Under the pieces are notes generated by a model. That model saw nothing but the letters and a program-made list of their open reading frames with translations. It ran no database searches and was not told the DNA's origin. Below are positions 42,488-52,277 of a DNA stretch of 64,000 bases, piece by piece; the first letter of the stretch is position 1, and each line of letters begins with the position of its first letter. This DNA comes from CANHBY01 sp046342195. Lineage in GTDB: Bacteria > Pseudomonadota > Gammaproteobacteria > Burkholderiales > Burkholderiaceae_C. The translations under genes were made by a program, and so were the position numbers. Location: contig JBKDQE010000074.1 of NCBI GenBank assembly GCA_046342195.1, positions 22,317 to 86,316 on the forward strand, in the 5' to 3' direction.

Positions 42488-44908
42488 ATGTCTGGACATC
42501 CTGTATTGCCCGCTGTTCCCATCACCCTGTCGTTGCTGCCCTTGCGCGACGTGGTTGTATTTCCACACATGGTTATCCCGCTTTTCGTTGGGCGCCCAAA
42601 GTCAATCAAGGCTCTTGAAGCAGCCATGGATGGCGGTCGGCAAATTATGTTGGTGGCCCAAAAAGCTGCGGGCAAAGATGAACCAAAACCTGATGATATG
42701 TTTGATGTTGGGTGCATCTCCAGCATCTTGCAAATGCTGAAGCTACCTGATGGCACGGTGAAAGTTCTGGTGGAAGGTATTCAGCGTGCCAATACCCATG
42801 AAATCAAAGATCACGGTGAACACTTTATTGCAGAAGTCGTGCCTATCGAGCCGGCGGGCGAATCGCATGCTGAAATTGAAGCTTTGCGGCGTGCTGTGAC
42901 CCAGCAGTTTGACCAGTATGTCAAACTCAATAAAAAGCTGCCGCCGGAAATTCTCACCAGCATTGCCGCCATTGATGACGCAGGCCGCCTCGCCGATACC
43001 ATTGCCGCGCATCTGCCGCTCAAGCTGGAGAGCAAACAAGCCATTTTAGACATTTTTCAGGTGGATCAACGGCTTGAAAAATTGCTTGAACTGCTTGAAC
43101 ATGAAGTTGATATTCTTCAGGTAGAAAAACGCATCCGGGGCCGTGTGAAACGCCAGATGGAAAAGAGCCAGCGTGAGTACTATCTCAACGAACAGGTCAA
43201 GGCTATTCAGAAAGAATTGGGCGACGGCGAAGACGGCGCCGACATGGAAGAACTTGAAAACAAGATCATTGCGGCCAAAATGAGCAAAGAGGCACGCACA
43301 AAAGTCGATGCCGAATTTAAAAAACTCAAGCTCATGTCACCCATGTCGGCAGAAGCGACAGTGGTGCGTAATTACATCGAGACCCTGATCAATCTGCCTT
43401 GGGCCAAACGCACCAAAATCAAACATAACCTCACTCACGCAGAAGGGGTCTTGAATGAAGATCACTTCGGTCTTGACAAGGTCAAAGATCGAATTCTTGA
43501 ATATCTGGCTGTGCAGCAGCGCGTCGAAAAGGTCAAGTCTCCCATCTTGTGCTTGGTGGGGCCTCCGGGTGTGGGTAAAACGTCTTTAGGACAGTCTGTT
43601 GCGCGTGCCACAGGTCGAAAATTTGTTCGCATGGCTTTAGGCGGCGTGCGGGACGAAGCTGAAATTCGCGGGCATCGCCGCACTTACATCGGCTCGATGC
43701 CCGGCAAGGTGCTGCAAAGCTTGACCAAGGTCGGAACCCGCAACCCTCTGTTTCTGCTTGATGAAATTGATAAGCTGGGCACTGACTTCCGGGGTGACCC
43801 GTCCAGCGCCCTGCTTGAAGTCCTTGATCCGGAGCAAAACCACACTTTTTCCGACCACTATGTTGAGGTCGATTTTGACCTGTCAGAGGTCATGTTCATT
43901 GCCACATCCAACTCAATGAACATTCCCCCCGCCCTGCTGGACCGGATGGAAGTCATCCGCCTGTCAGGTTACACCGAAGATGAAAAGCTTCATATTGCAA
44001 CACGTTATTTGCTCCCCAAGCAAGCCAAAAACAACGGCGTCAAAGATGGTGAGCTCGAGATCACCGAACCCGCCGTGCTCAGTATCGTTCGCTATTACAC
44101 ACGGGAAGCAGGTGTGCGCTCTCTTGAGCGTGAAATTTCCAAGGTATGCCGTAAAGTAATTAAAAGTATCCAACTGCGTCAAACTTCCAGCAAAGTGATT
44201 GTCACTCCAGACAATCTCCATGATTTCCTGGGTGTGCGCAAATATGATTTTGGTCAAGCCGAGAAGCAAAATCAGGTCGGACAGGTTGTGGGCTTGGCTT
44301 GGACGGAAGTGGGTGGAGACCTCCTCACCATCGAATCAGTGGTCATGCCCGGTAAAGGCAACATCACTCGCACGGGCTCCTTGGGCGATGTCATGAAAGA
44401 GTCGGTTGAAGCGGCACGTACAGTCGTTCGCAGCAGGGCACGCCGCTTGGGCCTCCGCGACGATCTCTTTGAAAAACGAGACATCCATATTCACGTGCCA
44501 GATGGCGCCACCCCAAAAGATGGCCCTAGCGCCGGCATTGCCATGACCACCGCTTTGGTATCCTCTTTGTCGGGCATCCCGGTGCGCGCTGATGTGGCCA
44601 TGACTGGAGAAATTACGCTCAGGGGCGAAGTTACTGCCATCGGCGGCCTGAAGGAAAAATTGCTTGCTGCTCACCGTGGCAGCATCAAAACAGTCTTGAT
44701 TCCTCACGAGAACGTCAAAGACTTGCAAGAAATTCCCGAGAATGTCAAAAATAATCTTGAAATTGTGCCTGTCAAATGGATTGATCAAGTTCTTGAAGTG
44801 GCTTTGGAATCTGTCCCAAAGCCTTTACCTGATGAGGAGGTGCTCAAAGAACCTCAACCTGAACCCGCAGCAACGGCATCCGCCGTACTTGAAGGGTTGA
44901 AGCACTGA
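42488..44908 (+). CDS. lon: ATP-dependent protease Lon
   Basis: The 806-residue protein has an N-terminal LAN substrate-binding domain (LPLRDVVVFPHMVIPLFVGR), an AAA+ motor with Walker A GPPGVGKTSLG and LFLLDEIDKLG, and a C-terminal protease domain with the catalytic Ser near 681 (DGPSAGIAM) and Lys near 724 (in IGGLKEKLLAA). It degrades misfolded and regulatory proteins. A GAGAGG ribosome site precedes the ATG. A sigma-32-like promoter lies directly upstream. Length matches the LonA family. Confidence 0.98.
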   Translation: MSGHPVLPAVPITLSLLPLRDVVVFPHMVIPLFVGRPKSIKALEAAMDGGRQIMLVAQKAAGKDEPKPDDMFDVGCISSILQMLKLPDGTVKVLVEGIQRANTHEIKDHGEHFIAEVVPIEPAGESHAEIEALRRAVTQQFDQYVKLNKKLPPEILTSIAAIDDAGRLADTIAAHLPLKLESKQAILDIFQVDQRLEKLLELLEHEVDILQVEKRIRGRVKRQMEKSQREYYLNEQVKAIQKELGDGEDGADMEELENKIIAAKMSKEARTKVDAEFKKLKLMSPMSAEATVVRNYIETLINLPWAKRTKIKHNLTHAEGVLNEDHFGLDKVKDRILEYLAVQQRVEKVKSPILCLVGPPGVGKTSLGQSVARATGRKFVRMALGGVRDEAEIRGHRRTYIGSMPGKVLQSLTKVGTRNPLFLLDEIDKLGTDFRGDPSSALLEVLDPEQNHTFSDHYVEVDFDLSEVMFIATSNSMNIPPALLDRMEVIRLSGYTEDEKLHIATRYLLPKQAKNNGVKDGELEITEPAVLSIVRYYTREAGVRSLEREISKVCRKVIKSIQLRQTSSKVIVTPDNLHDFLGVRKYDFGQAEKQNQVGQVVGLAWTEVGGDLLTIESVVMPGKGNITRTGSLGDVMKESVEAARTVVRSRARRLGLRDDLFEKRDIHIHVPDGATPKDGPSAGIAMTTALVSSLSGIPVRADVAMTGEITLRGEVTAIGGLKEKLLAAHRGSIKTVLIPHENVKDLQEIPENVKNNLEIVPVKWIDQVLEVALESVPKPLPDEEVLKEPQPEPAATASAVLEGLKH

Positions 44909-44912
44909 CTTC

Positions 44913-45677
44913 ATGCTGGAAAAACATCGACGGCGAGCAACCCTTCGGTCACTTGGGGTTTGTCTGATCAGTGTATTGCCGGTGCCCCGAGTCGGGGCTG
45001 ATGAGATCAAAGCTTCCTTGCTTGTTCCGCCGCTGTATATGGCATCTCCTGTCGATGCCATTACCTTGAGCTACAGCCTTCACCGCGGCTTGCTTTCAGG
45101 CGAAGGCCAATTAGAATGGCGCCCCCAAGGGGCCGGGTACACTCTCTCACTGACAGGCTCGGTGGCCGGTTTTCGCTGGCTAGAGCAGCGAAGTGTGGGT
45201 ACCCTGAATCGCCATGGCTTGGCACCTCAACACTTCTCTGATCAACGAGGTCGTAACCGCCAAACTGCCACGATTCTGAATACCGAAAAACGGATTGCTT
45301 ATTCTCATGCGGCAGACGCCCCTTGGGTGCCTGGAACCCAAGACCGACTGAGCTGGATGATCCAGCTTCCGGCCATTATCAGCAGGCTTCCAGTAGCGAA
45401 CAATCCAGAACAGCGCATTATTTTGTATATCACCGGGGCCCGGAGTGATGCCGATATCTGGCGGTTTCGGTTTGTTTCGATGGAAACCGTCTCTACGCCC
45501 CTCGGGCCAATCATGAGCCACAAGTGGGTCAGGGAGCCCCGCCGAGAACTCGATTCAAGCGTCGAAGTCTGGCTCGACCCCACCCGACACTACCTGCCTG
45601 TTCGAGCCCAGATCGGAGCCACAGACGGGGCGGCCATAGAATTGCTTCTGCGCGGCGATATTCCCCGATTTCCCTGA
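44913..45677 (+). CDS. DUF3108 domain protein, probably periplasmic
   Basis: The 254-residue protein has a short N-terminal hydrophobic segment after basic residues (RRRATLRSLGVCLISVLPVP), a likely signal peptide. The DUF3108-like core begins ITLSYSLHRGLLSGEGQLEW, and the C-terminus has VEVWLDPTRHYLPVRAQI. DUF3108 proteins have no firm function; they are predicted beta-rich and exported. It begins four bases after lon and may be co-transcribed. In many betaproteobacteria a DUF3108 gene sits beside purN, which is not seen here. Confidence 0.8.
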   Translation: MLEKHRRRATLRSLGVCLISVLPVPRVGADEIKASLLVPPLYMASPVDAITLSYSLHRGLLSGEGQLEWRPQGAGYTLSLTGSVAGFRWLEQRSVGTLNRHGLAPQHFSDQRGRNRQTATILNTEKRIAYSHAADAPWVPGTQDRLSWMIQLPAIISRLPVANNPEQRIILYITGARSDADIWRFRFVSMETVSTPLGPIMSHKWVREPRRELDSSVEVWLDPTRHYLPVRAQIGATDGAAIELLLRGDIPRFP

Positions 45678-45973
45678 GTATCTCCGGATAGTGAGGCTGG
45701 CTCTTATTTGACCTTACGCAGCCATACCCGACAATTTGGATCCATTGACCTGCCCCCTTCCGGCGTACCAATCAAAAGGAAGGAAGTCCAAGTTGAAGGT
45801 TAATCGATTTCTTTTTCGGCGTTCAAGCTGGAGTGTCTGAGCCTCAAAACAAACTCAGCCCTTTCACCATGTGTTGAAAACTGCTGATCAATGCAACTCG
45901 GAGCGCCTACGCCGAGTGGCAGCGCTTGCGCTCTGCCGCTGCTGCTGCTTCTGCGTAAGGTCAGATGGAATCA
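45678..45973. other. Gene-free region between DUF3108 and dabA, with a possible IS end
   Basis: About 300 bases with no supported gene. TGACCTGCCCCCT at 45746-45758 resembles the inverted repeat of the IS remnant beside recA (TGACCTTGCCCCT) and may be a solitary insertion-element end. No transposase sequence follows it. It is convergent space between the DUF3108 and dabA 3' ends. Confidence 0.4.
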
Positions 45974-48529
45974 TCAACACAATGGAGCAAGTGCGGGCTG
46001 CCACTGGCCTTGCTCGTAGCGCAAAAAACCTGATGGATCAAAGCGCCATAGATGAACCCAGCCATGATGAAGTAATTGCTTCACGACGGCATGTTTTTCA
46101 ATGATGGCTTCAATAGCGGCCTGGGGGGCGTCAATGACCACCGTCAACCTCAGTGGTTCGTGCATCCAGCGTTGTCCATCGTGCACCGACTGGCGAGACA
46201 AGCCAATCCGCAGGTCGCCGCCATTGCCCTCAAAGACACCCAAATGGCCCGCCACCACGTTATGAAGCAATTTGCTGCCGCTTCCCAGTCGTGAAGGCTC
46301 GCATACGGATGCGTGATACTGCCAGTTGATCCAGTGAGTGACCAACATGGGTGCTGTCATCAAGAGCTCCAACATGCTGCCGTCGGGATCTTGTTCGGCA
46401 TGATAATCATGCAAAAAGCAGCGCCCGTGTAAATCAACACCACGGCTTCGCTCACGCCCTGCAATTAAAAAGGCGGCATTGCCTGCAAGGCCCCATTCCG
46501 GTCGGGTTTGCGCGCCGTCGTTGGCACGCTGCCGGAATTCTTTTAAAAGATCATCAGGGTTCTTGAGGGGGTCTATACAAAGGCGGGTGGCACGCCCTCT
46601 TCGAACCTGATCACTGGCTTGAGCCCAGATGTTTTGTAGGTTTTTCCAGCTTGCAAGTGCCGTTGGCGGCAAGAGGTCAAGATCAAACCCTTCAATTTCA
46701 TCGGTGGTGGTATTGTGCAGAGCAGCCAAAAATACGGTTGACTCAGGAATGCTCAGCCCTCGGGCTTGCAGCCCTTCGCGCACGCCAGGCTCATTCAGCA
46801 GCCTGGCCAAACTGCGAGCGTTGACTTCACCTGTCTGGCCGCCACAGGCGCCGCAGTCTAGCGTGGCCGCATGAGCATTATTGAGGCTCTGGCTGCCATG
46901 CCCCACCAGCAACACCAAAGGAGCCATATATTGATGGAGCCCCATGGCATGCAATACGCGCGCTGCAAGTTCCACTTTGGCCAGCGGGTCAAGGCCCGTG
47001 ATATGGGGGCGACAAATAGGGCGAAAGCGGGCAGGCAGGCCGTGCAAATCATCTCTCGCTCTCTTGTTTTGCGACGGCAGCAACCACCGCCCGAGCGTCC
47101 CAAGGTAAGCCAGGCCCATGGCTTCGACATAAGAAAATGCCGCGCTGGGCCAACGGCTTGCTGCATGCCATTGGTCGGATAAAGCCAGCCAACTCCGACG
47201 TGATTGAATAGCCACTACTTGACGTGCTTCGTCCGTTTCTTGATTGGTGGGTTGTGCTGAGACGATGCAGTCTGTGACTTCAATGGAAGGGGGTAGCAAG
47301 CCTGGCAATTGTGGCCGTCTTGCGGAGGTGGCCAAGGGAGTATAGGCCACGGGCAAGCCAAAAAATCCGGCAAAGCCAAGCGTTTGCACTGATGGCGACG
47401 CCGCTTCAATGGCCCGCCGCATGGGTTCGCTTCGCACGTCAATACAAAAGACAGCTTGAACTTCGAAGCCTTTCGGTTTTGAAATCACCTGCGGGGCTGA
47501 AAGCAACTTTTGTGCGAGAGTGCGCTGGTAGCCAATTTCCAGAGCCACTTGCCAGATTTCATCGGGCAAAAGGAAATGCTCGGTTTGTGCCAACACCAGA
47601 GGGGCTTGCTTCCATGCCTGCCTGAGCGCCGTGAAGGCTTGCTGGGCGCTAGCGCTATCCTTGCATTCCAGCAAAAGAGCCCCCCAGGCCAAACGAATGG
47701 CCAACAATTCACGCAGATGACGATCTTTGCGGCCCTCGAATTGGGCTTGCCAGCCAAGGTAAGCACACCATGATGCCCATCCGTTCACGGTGAGCAAAAC
47801 CGATTCAAGGTAGTCAGCCCATACGGTCGGTGGCAAGCCAAGCCGCTGAATTGCCCATTGTTCAGCCGCCTGGGCCGTTGATGGAATGGCTTGAATGGCG
47901 CGCCCGATATGGGGCAGGCCCATGAGTAAGCCAATGCCATGATCATGCTGCAAAGTGTCAAGCCAAAAAGCATAAAGCCCCTTCGAGCGCTCAGGCTGCC
48001 ACTGGGCCTGGTATTCGTCAAAATAAGCCGCGCATGTTTGACTGACCTGATGCGTGATCGCCTCGCGCCAAGACAGGCGCGAATGGCGTTGAGGGTCGTT
48101 GTCCAGCATATCAATCAGCAGCGGAAGTGAAGGCAAGCAGGCCGGTGATTGGAGTGCATCGTGGCATTGCTGCACAGTGAAACCCCTTTCGAGGGCCTCA
48201 GGAAAACGGCTCAGAGCCTGGGTTAAATCGGTGGCGAGAATTCTGCCCTCGTTCCAGGCACATTGCTGTTGATCGCGAGGAGGAAACACTTGAATCTTTC
48301 CCAGCACCCTCATTCGGGCAGCCACCCGCCGCAACGGCATACCCAGTCGAGACCAATGGGGGTTGACCGCAATGGCTCGGTCCAAGGGCCACACTGGCGC
48401 AATGGCTTGACAAGCCTGCTCACAAGCCTGCTCAACCGCGAGGTTTGGTGTGGTGCGCTGAGGTGTGTGTTCCTGAAAGCTTTGTCCTTCCGTGGAGCAG
48501 GAGGGGCTGGCGTCCAAAATGTTTGCCAT
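45974..48529 (-). CDS. dabA: DabA, inorganic-carbon accumulation subunit (DUF2309)
   Basis: The 851-residue protein is a DUF2309/DabA carbonic-anhydrase-like subunit. The four zinc ligands known from Halothiobacillus DabA are recognisable: Cys362 and Asp364 in FCIDVRSEPMRR, His544 in LVGHGSQSLNN, and Cys559 in TLDCGACGG, the last two 15 residues apart as expected. DabA with the membrane subunit DabB forms an energy-coupled complex that converts CO2 to bicarbonate one way, concentrating dissolved inorganic carbon in the cytoplasm. A GGAA ribosome site precedes the ATG. It lies 77 bases after dabB, so both are co-transcribed. Confidence 0.93.
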   Translation of the reverse strand: MANILDASPSCSTEGQSFQEHTPQRTTPNLAVEQACEQACQAIAPVWPLDRAIAVNPHWSRLGMPLRRVAARMRVLGKIQVFPPRDQQQCAWNEGRILATDLTQALSRFPEALERGFTVQQCHDALQSPACLPSLPLLIDMLDNDPQRHSRLSWREAITHQVSQTCAAYFDEYQAQWQPERSKGLYAFWLDTLQHDHGIGLLMGLPHIGRAIQAIPSTAQAAEQWAIQRLGLPPTVWADYLESVLLTVNGWASWCAYLGWQAQFEGRKDRHLRELLAIRLAWGALLLECKDSASAQQAFTALRQAWKQAPLVLAQTEHFLLPDEIWQVALEIGYQRTLAQKLLSAPQVISKPKGFEVQAVFCIDVRSEPMRRAIEAASPSVQTLGFAGFFGLPVAYTPLATSARRPQLPGLLPPSIEVTDCIVSAQPTNQETDEARQVVAIQSRRSWLALSDQWHAASRWPSAAFSYVEAMGLAYLGTLGRWLLPSQNKRARDDLHGLPARFRPICRPHITGLDPLAKVELAARVLHAMGLHQYMAPLVLLVGHGSQSLNNAHAATLDCGACGGQTGEVNARSLARLLNEPGVREGLQARGLSIPESTVFLAALHNTTTDEIEGFDLDLLPPTALASWKNLQNIWAQASDQVRRGRATRLCIDPLKNPDDLLKEFRQRANDGAQTRPEWGLAGNAAFLIAGRERSRGVDLHGRCFLHDYHAEQDPDGSMLELLMTAPMLVTHWINWQYHASVCEPSRLGSGSKLLHNVVAGHLGVFEGNGGDLRIGLSRQSVHDGQRWMHEPLRLTVVIDAPQAAIEAIIEKHAVVKQLLHHGWVHLWRFDPSGFLRYEQGQWQPALAPLC

Positions 48530-48606
48530 CTTGAAATTCCTTTGGTTTGTTTGGCGAAGGACATTGCTTCGATTGAGTGCTTAGGCTATTTTTCAGAACC
48601 AAGCTT

Positions 48607-50127
48607 TCAACCGCCGCTTGTAGGCACAGAGCTCCATGAGCTTGGCCATAGCTTCAAGGCCAGGCGCGTGTAGGCTTCGTCGACATAAAACCCGGCATAG
48701 CTCCATCGGCGCCAATGACTCAAGGCCTGTGAGCGACATTGCAACAAAGCCAAACAACCGTACAAGATGGCCATACCTATCATGGCGACCACTCCAAAGG
48801 CCTGATGAGGTGCATCCTGAATGCCCAAAGGCAAATGATGAACCAGGAAACAAGCGGCAGTGAGCATCATCAGCATCAAAATGCCATAGAGCACTTGCAT
48901 GCTTTTGGTGACAAGGGTGGCTTGTGCAGGCAGCCAAAGCAGCGGAGCCCAGGCCAAGGCAAGAACCACACTCCACCACCAGGGCCAAGGGGCCTCATTA
49001 AATATGGCTTGAAGCCCAAATACCGCCAAGATCGCCCATACCGGGGCACACACCAAACTGAGTGCCAAAGTGGAAGAAGGCTTGTGCAGAGCCTGCAAGC
49101 GAGACTGGCGTACCACCATCGAAGCCGACAGAAAAGCGTGCGCTTTATAAAACGAGTGGCCCATCAGGTGAAGGGCAGCCAAGGTATAAAGACCCAAGCC
49201 GCATTCGAGCAGCATGAAGCCCATCTGGGCCACAGTCGACCAGGCCAAACGGACTTTGATGCTTACCCGTGTGAGCATCACCATCCCCGCTAACATGGCT
49301 GTGACCAAACCAAAGCCGATCAGCAGGGTTCGGGCGAGTGTGGCTTCTTGCAGCAAAGGGGCGAAACGAATCAGCACCCATCCACCCAAGTTGACAACGC
49401 CCGCGTGAAGCAGGGCTGACACGGGCGTCGGGGCTTCCATGACTTGAGTCAGCCAGCCATGCACGGGCAACAGGGCTGTGCGCAAAATAACAGCCAACAC
49501 CAGCGCTACCGCACTGAGTTGCAAAGATGGCGAGAGAGTATGGTGATCAAGATAAGCCCAGAGATCAGCCAAAGAGCCGCTGCCGACTTCCCTCCACGCC
49601 AAAGCCGCCGCGGCCACAAGAAAGGCATCGGCCAGGCGATCTGCAATTTGTTTTTTATGCGCGGCCAATTGCGCAAAGGGGCGGTCTGGGTAAAAGCAAA
49701 GCAAATGCTGCAAAGCCCAGCCCACACAGGCCCAAGCGGCAATCAGCACCAGCCAGTGGTTGGCCAACAGCAGCCAATGCACCGATGCCAACACACCAGA
49801 AAATGCGGCCACATAAACCCTTTGGCCTTTTTCGCCTTGCAAGTAGCGGGCAGAAAAACTGCCAATGACCGTGCCAAGCAGTTGAACCAGCAAGGCCATC
49901 GACAAACTCAAGGGTGACACGGCAACAACCTCCGGCAGCAGCAAACGGCCAAGATCTGCACCAAGAGGCAATGCCGACACAATCAAAGAGGCCCCAGACA
50001 AGCTGAGGAAAACACGCCAAAGCCATGGCACAGAAATGCCACGCCAGAAACTCACCAGGAGAGGGACAACCATCAAGACCGCAGGAGCCAAGGCGCAGCC
50101 TGACAAAAAAACCCATGATTGATCCAT
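48607..50127 (-). CDS. dabB: DabB, proton-conducting membrane subunit of the Dab carbon pump
   Basis: The 506-residue integral membrane protein resembles NuoL/MrpA antiporter subunits: about 13 helices, the conserved ILRTALLPVHGWLTQVMEAP, then TPVSALLHAGVVNLGGWVLI, and the LHLMGHSFYKAHAFLSASMV region. In the Dab complex it is thought to supply cation-driven energy to DabA. The ATG at 50127 has an AAGG ribosome site; one seven codons upstream is the alternative. Pairing with dabA separates it from respiratory complex I subunits. Divergent from the LysR gene. Confidence 0.9.
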   Translation of the reverse strand: MDQSWVFLSGCALAPAVLMVVPLLVSFWRGISVPWLWRVFLSLSGASLIVSALPLGADLGRLLLPEVVAVSPLSLSMALLVQLLGTVIGSFSARYLQGEKGQRVYVAAFSGVLASVHWLLLANHWLVLIAAWACVGWALQHLLCFYPDRPFAQLAAHKKQIADRLADAFLVAAAALAWREVGSGSLADLWAYLDHHTLSPSLQLSAVALVLAVILRTALLPVHGWLTQVMEAPTPVSALLHAGVVNLGGWVLIRFAPLLQEATLARTLLIGFGLVTAMLAGMVMLTRVSIKVRLAWSTVAQMGFMLLECGLGLYTLAALHLMGHSFYKAHAFLSASMVVRQSRLQALHKPSSTLALSLVCAPVWAILAVFGLQAIFNEAPWPWWWSVVLALAWAPLLWLPAQATLVTKSMQVLYGILMLMMLTAACFLVHHLPLGIQDAPHQAFGVVAMIGMAILYGCLALLQCRSQALSHWRRWSYAGFYVDEAYTRLALKLWPSSWSSVPTSGG

Positions 50128-50225
50128 TGCAAGACCTTTGTAATTCATTGTGGCCGGATCATGCTGATGAATATATATTCTGTAAAATACATTGATAAGA
50201 ATTTTTTATTTCAAAAAACAAAACA

Positions 50226-51116
50226 ATGAGACTGGATCAACTCAACTTTCATCATTTGTTTTATTTTTGGCGCGTTGCCAAACTTGGTCATTTAACCCGT
50301 GCTGCCGAAGCACTGCATACCTCGCAATCGGCCCTCTCAACCCAAATTCGGCAGCTTGAAGAGCGCATGGGCGAAGAACTATTCAACCGGCAGGGTCGAC
50401 GCCTGGCACTCACAGACACAGGTCACATGGTGCTGGCGTATGCAGAGAACATTTTTGGTCTCGGTCAGGAAATGCTAGGACGCCTCCAGGGCCGCTCTGA
50501 AGGCATCAGCCGCTTGCGGGTGGGTAGTGTAGCCACGCTGTCTCGCAATTATCAAAAAAACTGGATCTGGCCTTTGTTGTCTGATCCAAACATTGTGCTC
50601 ACCCTAGAGTCGGGCCTGCTGGAAGGCTTGATTGCTCGCTTGGTGCAACATCAACTCGATGTTGTTCTAACCAATGAAACCGTGCCGGCTGATCCAGATT
50701 GCCCCTTGCATTGCCGCTTTCTTGGCAGTCAATCTATTTCACTGGTGGGGCCGGCTCATCGTTGGTCTTCCCAAACCCTGCGTATTCCTGATGACCTTGA
50801 TGGCCTGGAGATCGCCCTTCCCGGCCCCCGGCATGCCTTGCGGGGTCAGTTTGATGCCTTGTGTGCCTCGGCAGGGGTGAGCCCTCGCCTGCGTGCGGAG
50901 GTTGACGACATGGCCATGCTTCGATTGATTGCCCGCGACAGTGGCTGGTTGACTATTTTGCCCGAGGTGGTTGTGCGTGATGAACTGCGAGCCGGGGCGC
51001 TCGTGAGCGTTGGCCGGGTTTCTGCGTTGCAAGAACGCTTTTATGCCATCACCACACCACACAGACATCGCATTGAGGTGCTTGAGAGCCTCATGGCCCG
51101 AACTTTCGAAGAATAA
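50226..51116 (+). CDS. LysR-family regulator (NhaR-like), divergent from dabBA
   Basis: The 296-residue protein has an N-terminal winged helix-turn-helix (FHHLFYFWRVAKLGHLTRAA followed by EALHTSQSALSTQIRQLEER) and a C-terminal effector-binding domain. The HLFYFW start is typical of the NhaR subgroup. LysR genes divergent to an operon usually control it, so it probably regulates dabBA in response to a carbon-related signal; that is inference. The shared 98-base intergenic region is AT-rich and should contain the operator. Confidence 0.9.
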   Translation: MRLDQLNFHHLFYFWRVAKLGHLTRAAEALHTSQSALSTQIRQLEERMGEELFNRQGRRLALTDTGHMVLAYAENIFGLGQEMLGRLQGRSEGISRLRVGSVATLSRNYQKNWIWPLLSDPNIVLTLESGLLEGLIARLVQHQLDVVLTNETVPADPDCPLHCRFLGSQSISLVGPAHRWSSQTLRIPDDLDGLEIALPGPRHALRGQFDALCASAGVSPRLRAEVDDMAMLRLIARDSGWLTILPEVVVRDELRAGALVSVGRVSALQERFYAITTPHRHRIEVLESLMARTFEE

Positions 51117-51209
51117 GCTGAAAGTTGGGCGCTACAAGCCACCATGGGCCGTCATGATGGGTGTCAATAAAGGCGCCCACAGAGAAAGACTCGCGCAGAG
51201 CCTTGATTT

Positions 51210-52004
51210 TTAACTGGCTTGAGGAACCGCTTGGCCTGCTTTTTGAACCACCGAAACAGGCCGCCCCCCACGGGTTGCGCGTTGCAAGGCATGCAGCAAG
51301 ACAGCATCAATGATCTCGATGTCACGGTTTGACACCGTGATGCACTTGGCCTGAGCCAAAGCGGTCAGCGCACGGCTGACCGTCTCATGAGCCAAACCCA
51401 GGCAGCTTGCAATATCGCGTCGGCACATACGCAGTCGCAATCGCCGGTCTGACAGGCCCAGAGCATTTTGGCGTTGAGAAAAGTGCAGCAAAAACCGAGC
51501 CACTCGCACCTCTGAACTTGAGGCTGACATCAAATATTGCGTTTCGCTCCGATGGCGCATTTCCGAACCCAGGGCCTGGTGCAAAAATTGCTCGATCGCT
51601 GGCAATTTTCGGCTCAAAGAGAGCAAATCACGAAATGGCAATACTGCCACGGTCGAGTCTTCCAGTGCGATAGCTCCGCTGGCGTGCCGGTTTGTGCAAA
51701 GACCATCCAGGCCAATTGTGTCGCCGTGGAGACAAAAACCCAGCACTTGCTCATAGCCTTCCAAATCAGTCTGAACCGTTTTAAAGCTACCCGCCCCCAC
51801 ACAATACAAATATTCAACGGCCTGGCCTTCATGCACCAAGGGCGTTTCCAAAAGCACTCGACGCATTGAAAAAATAATCCGATCTGTTTCACCTGACACC
51901 AGAGCTTGCATACCTGACCAGTTCAACACATCGGATGCTGTACACCTGGCGCTATGGGTTCGCGAAAAAATTTTCGATCCATTCAGAGGCGTGGCGGGGT
52001 TCAT
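51210..52004 (-). CDS. Crp/Fnr-family transcriptional regulator
   Basis: The 264-residue protein has a cyclic-nucleotide-binding-like beta-roll at about 25-150 (VEYLYCVGAGSFKTVQTDLE) and a C-terminal helix-turn-helix (RRDIASCLGLAHETVSRALT). The E-x-x-SR recognition helix is of the FNR/FixK type. The N-terminal cysteine cluster needed for an FNR [4Fe-4S] centre is not present (only scattered cysteines), so direct oxygen sensing of that kind is unlikely. The ATG at 52004 has an AGGAGA ribosome site. It lies between dab genes and glnA, convergent with the LysR gene; targets are unknown. Confidence 0.87.
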   Translation of the reverse strand: MNPATPLNGSKIFSRTHSARCTASDVLNWSGMQALVSGETDRIIFSMRRVLLETPLVHEGQAVEYLYCVGAGSFKTVQTDLEGYEQVLGFCLHGDTIGLDGLCTNRHASGAIALEDSTVAVLPFRDLLSLSRKLPAIEQFLHQALGSEMRHRSETQYLMSASSSEVRVARFLLHFSQRQNALGLSDRRLRLRMCRRDIASCLGLAHETVSRALTALAQAKCITVSNRDIEIIDAVLLHALQRATRGGRPVSVVQKAGQAVPQAS

Positions 52005-52277
52005 GAAATCTCCTGAAAAGTGGCAAATAAACTTCCCGGGATACAGCATCGGCTTATTCGAAACTGGCGTGTATCGGTGCGCAGGCAGCCTTCATGTCGG
52101 AATTCGCCGATGCTGCGAGTGCACCATCGTCCACAAAGACAAGACCATGATGAATGAACCACTACAGATCCGGACACGCTTTCTGCTACATTGGCCTTCG
52201 TTCGCGCTGGGCGGCCTGGTGCCGCTCCTGATCTCGAAACTTCCCAGTTCCCATATCAACCCCGGAGGAGATTTTTG

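Noticed and set aside
52080..52277. Sigma-54 promoter upstream of glnA
   Set aside because: GG-N10-GC spacings occur, but the surrounding bases match the consensus poorly; none is convincing.
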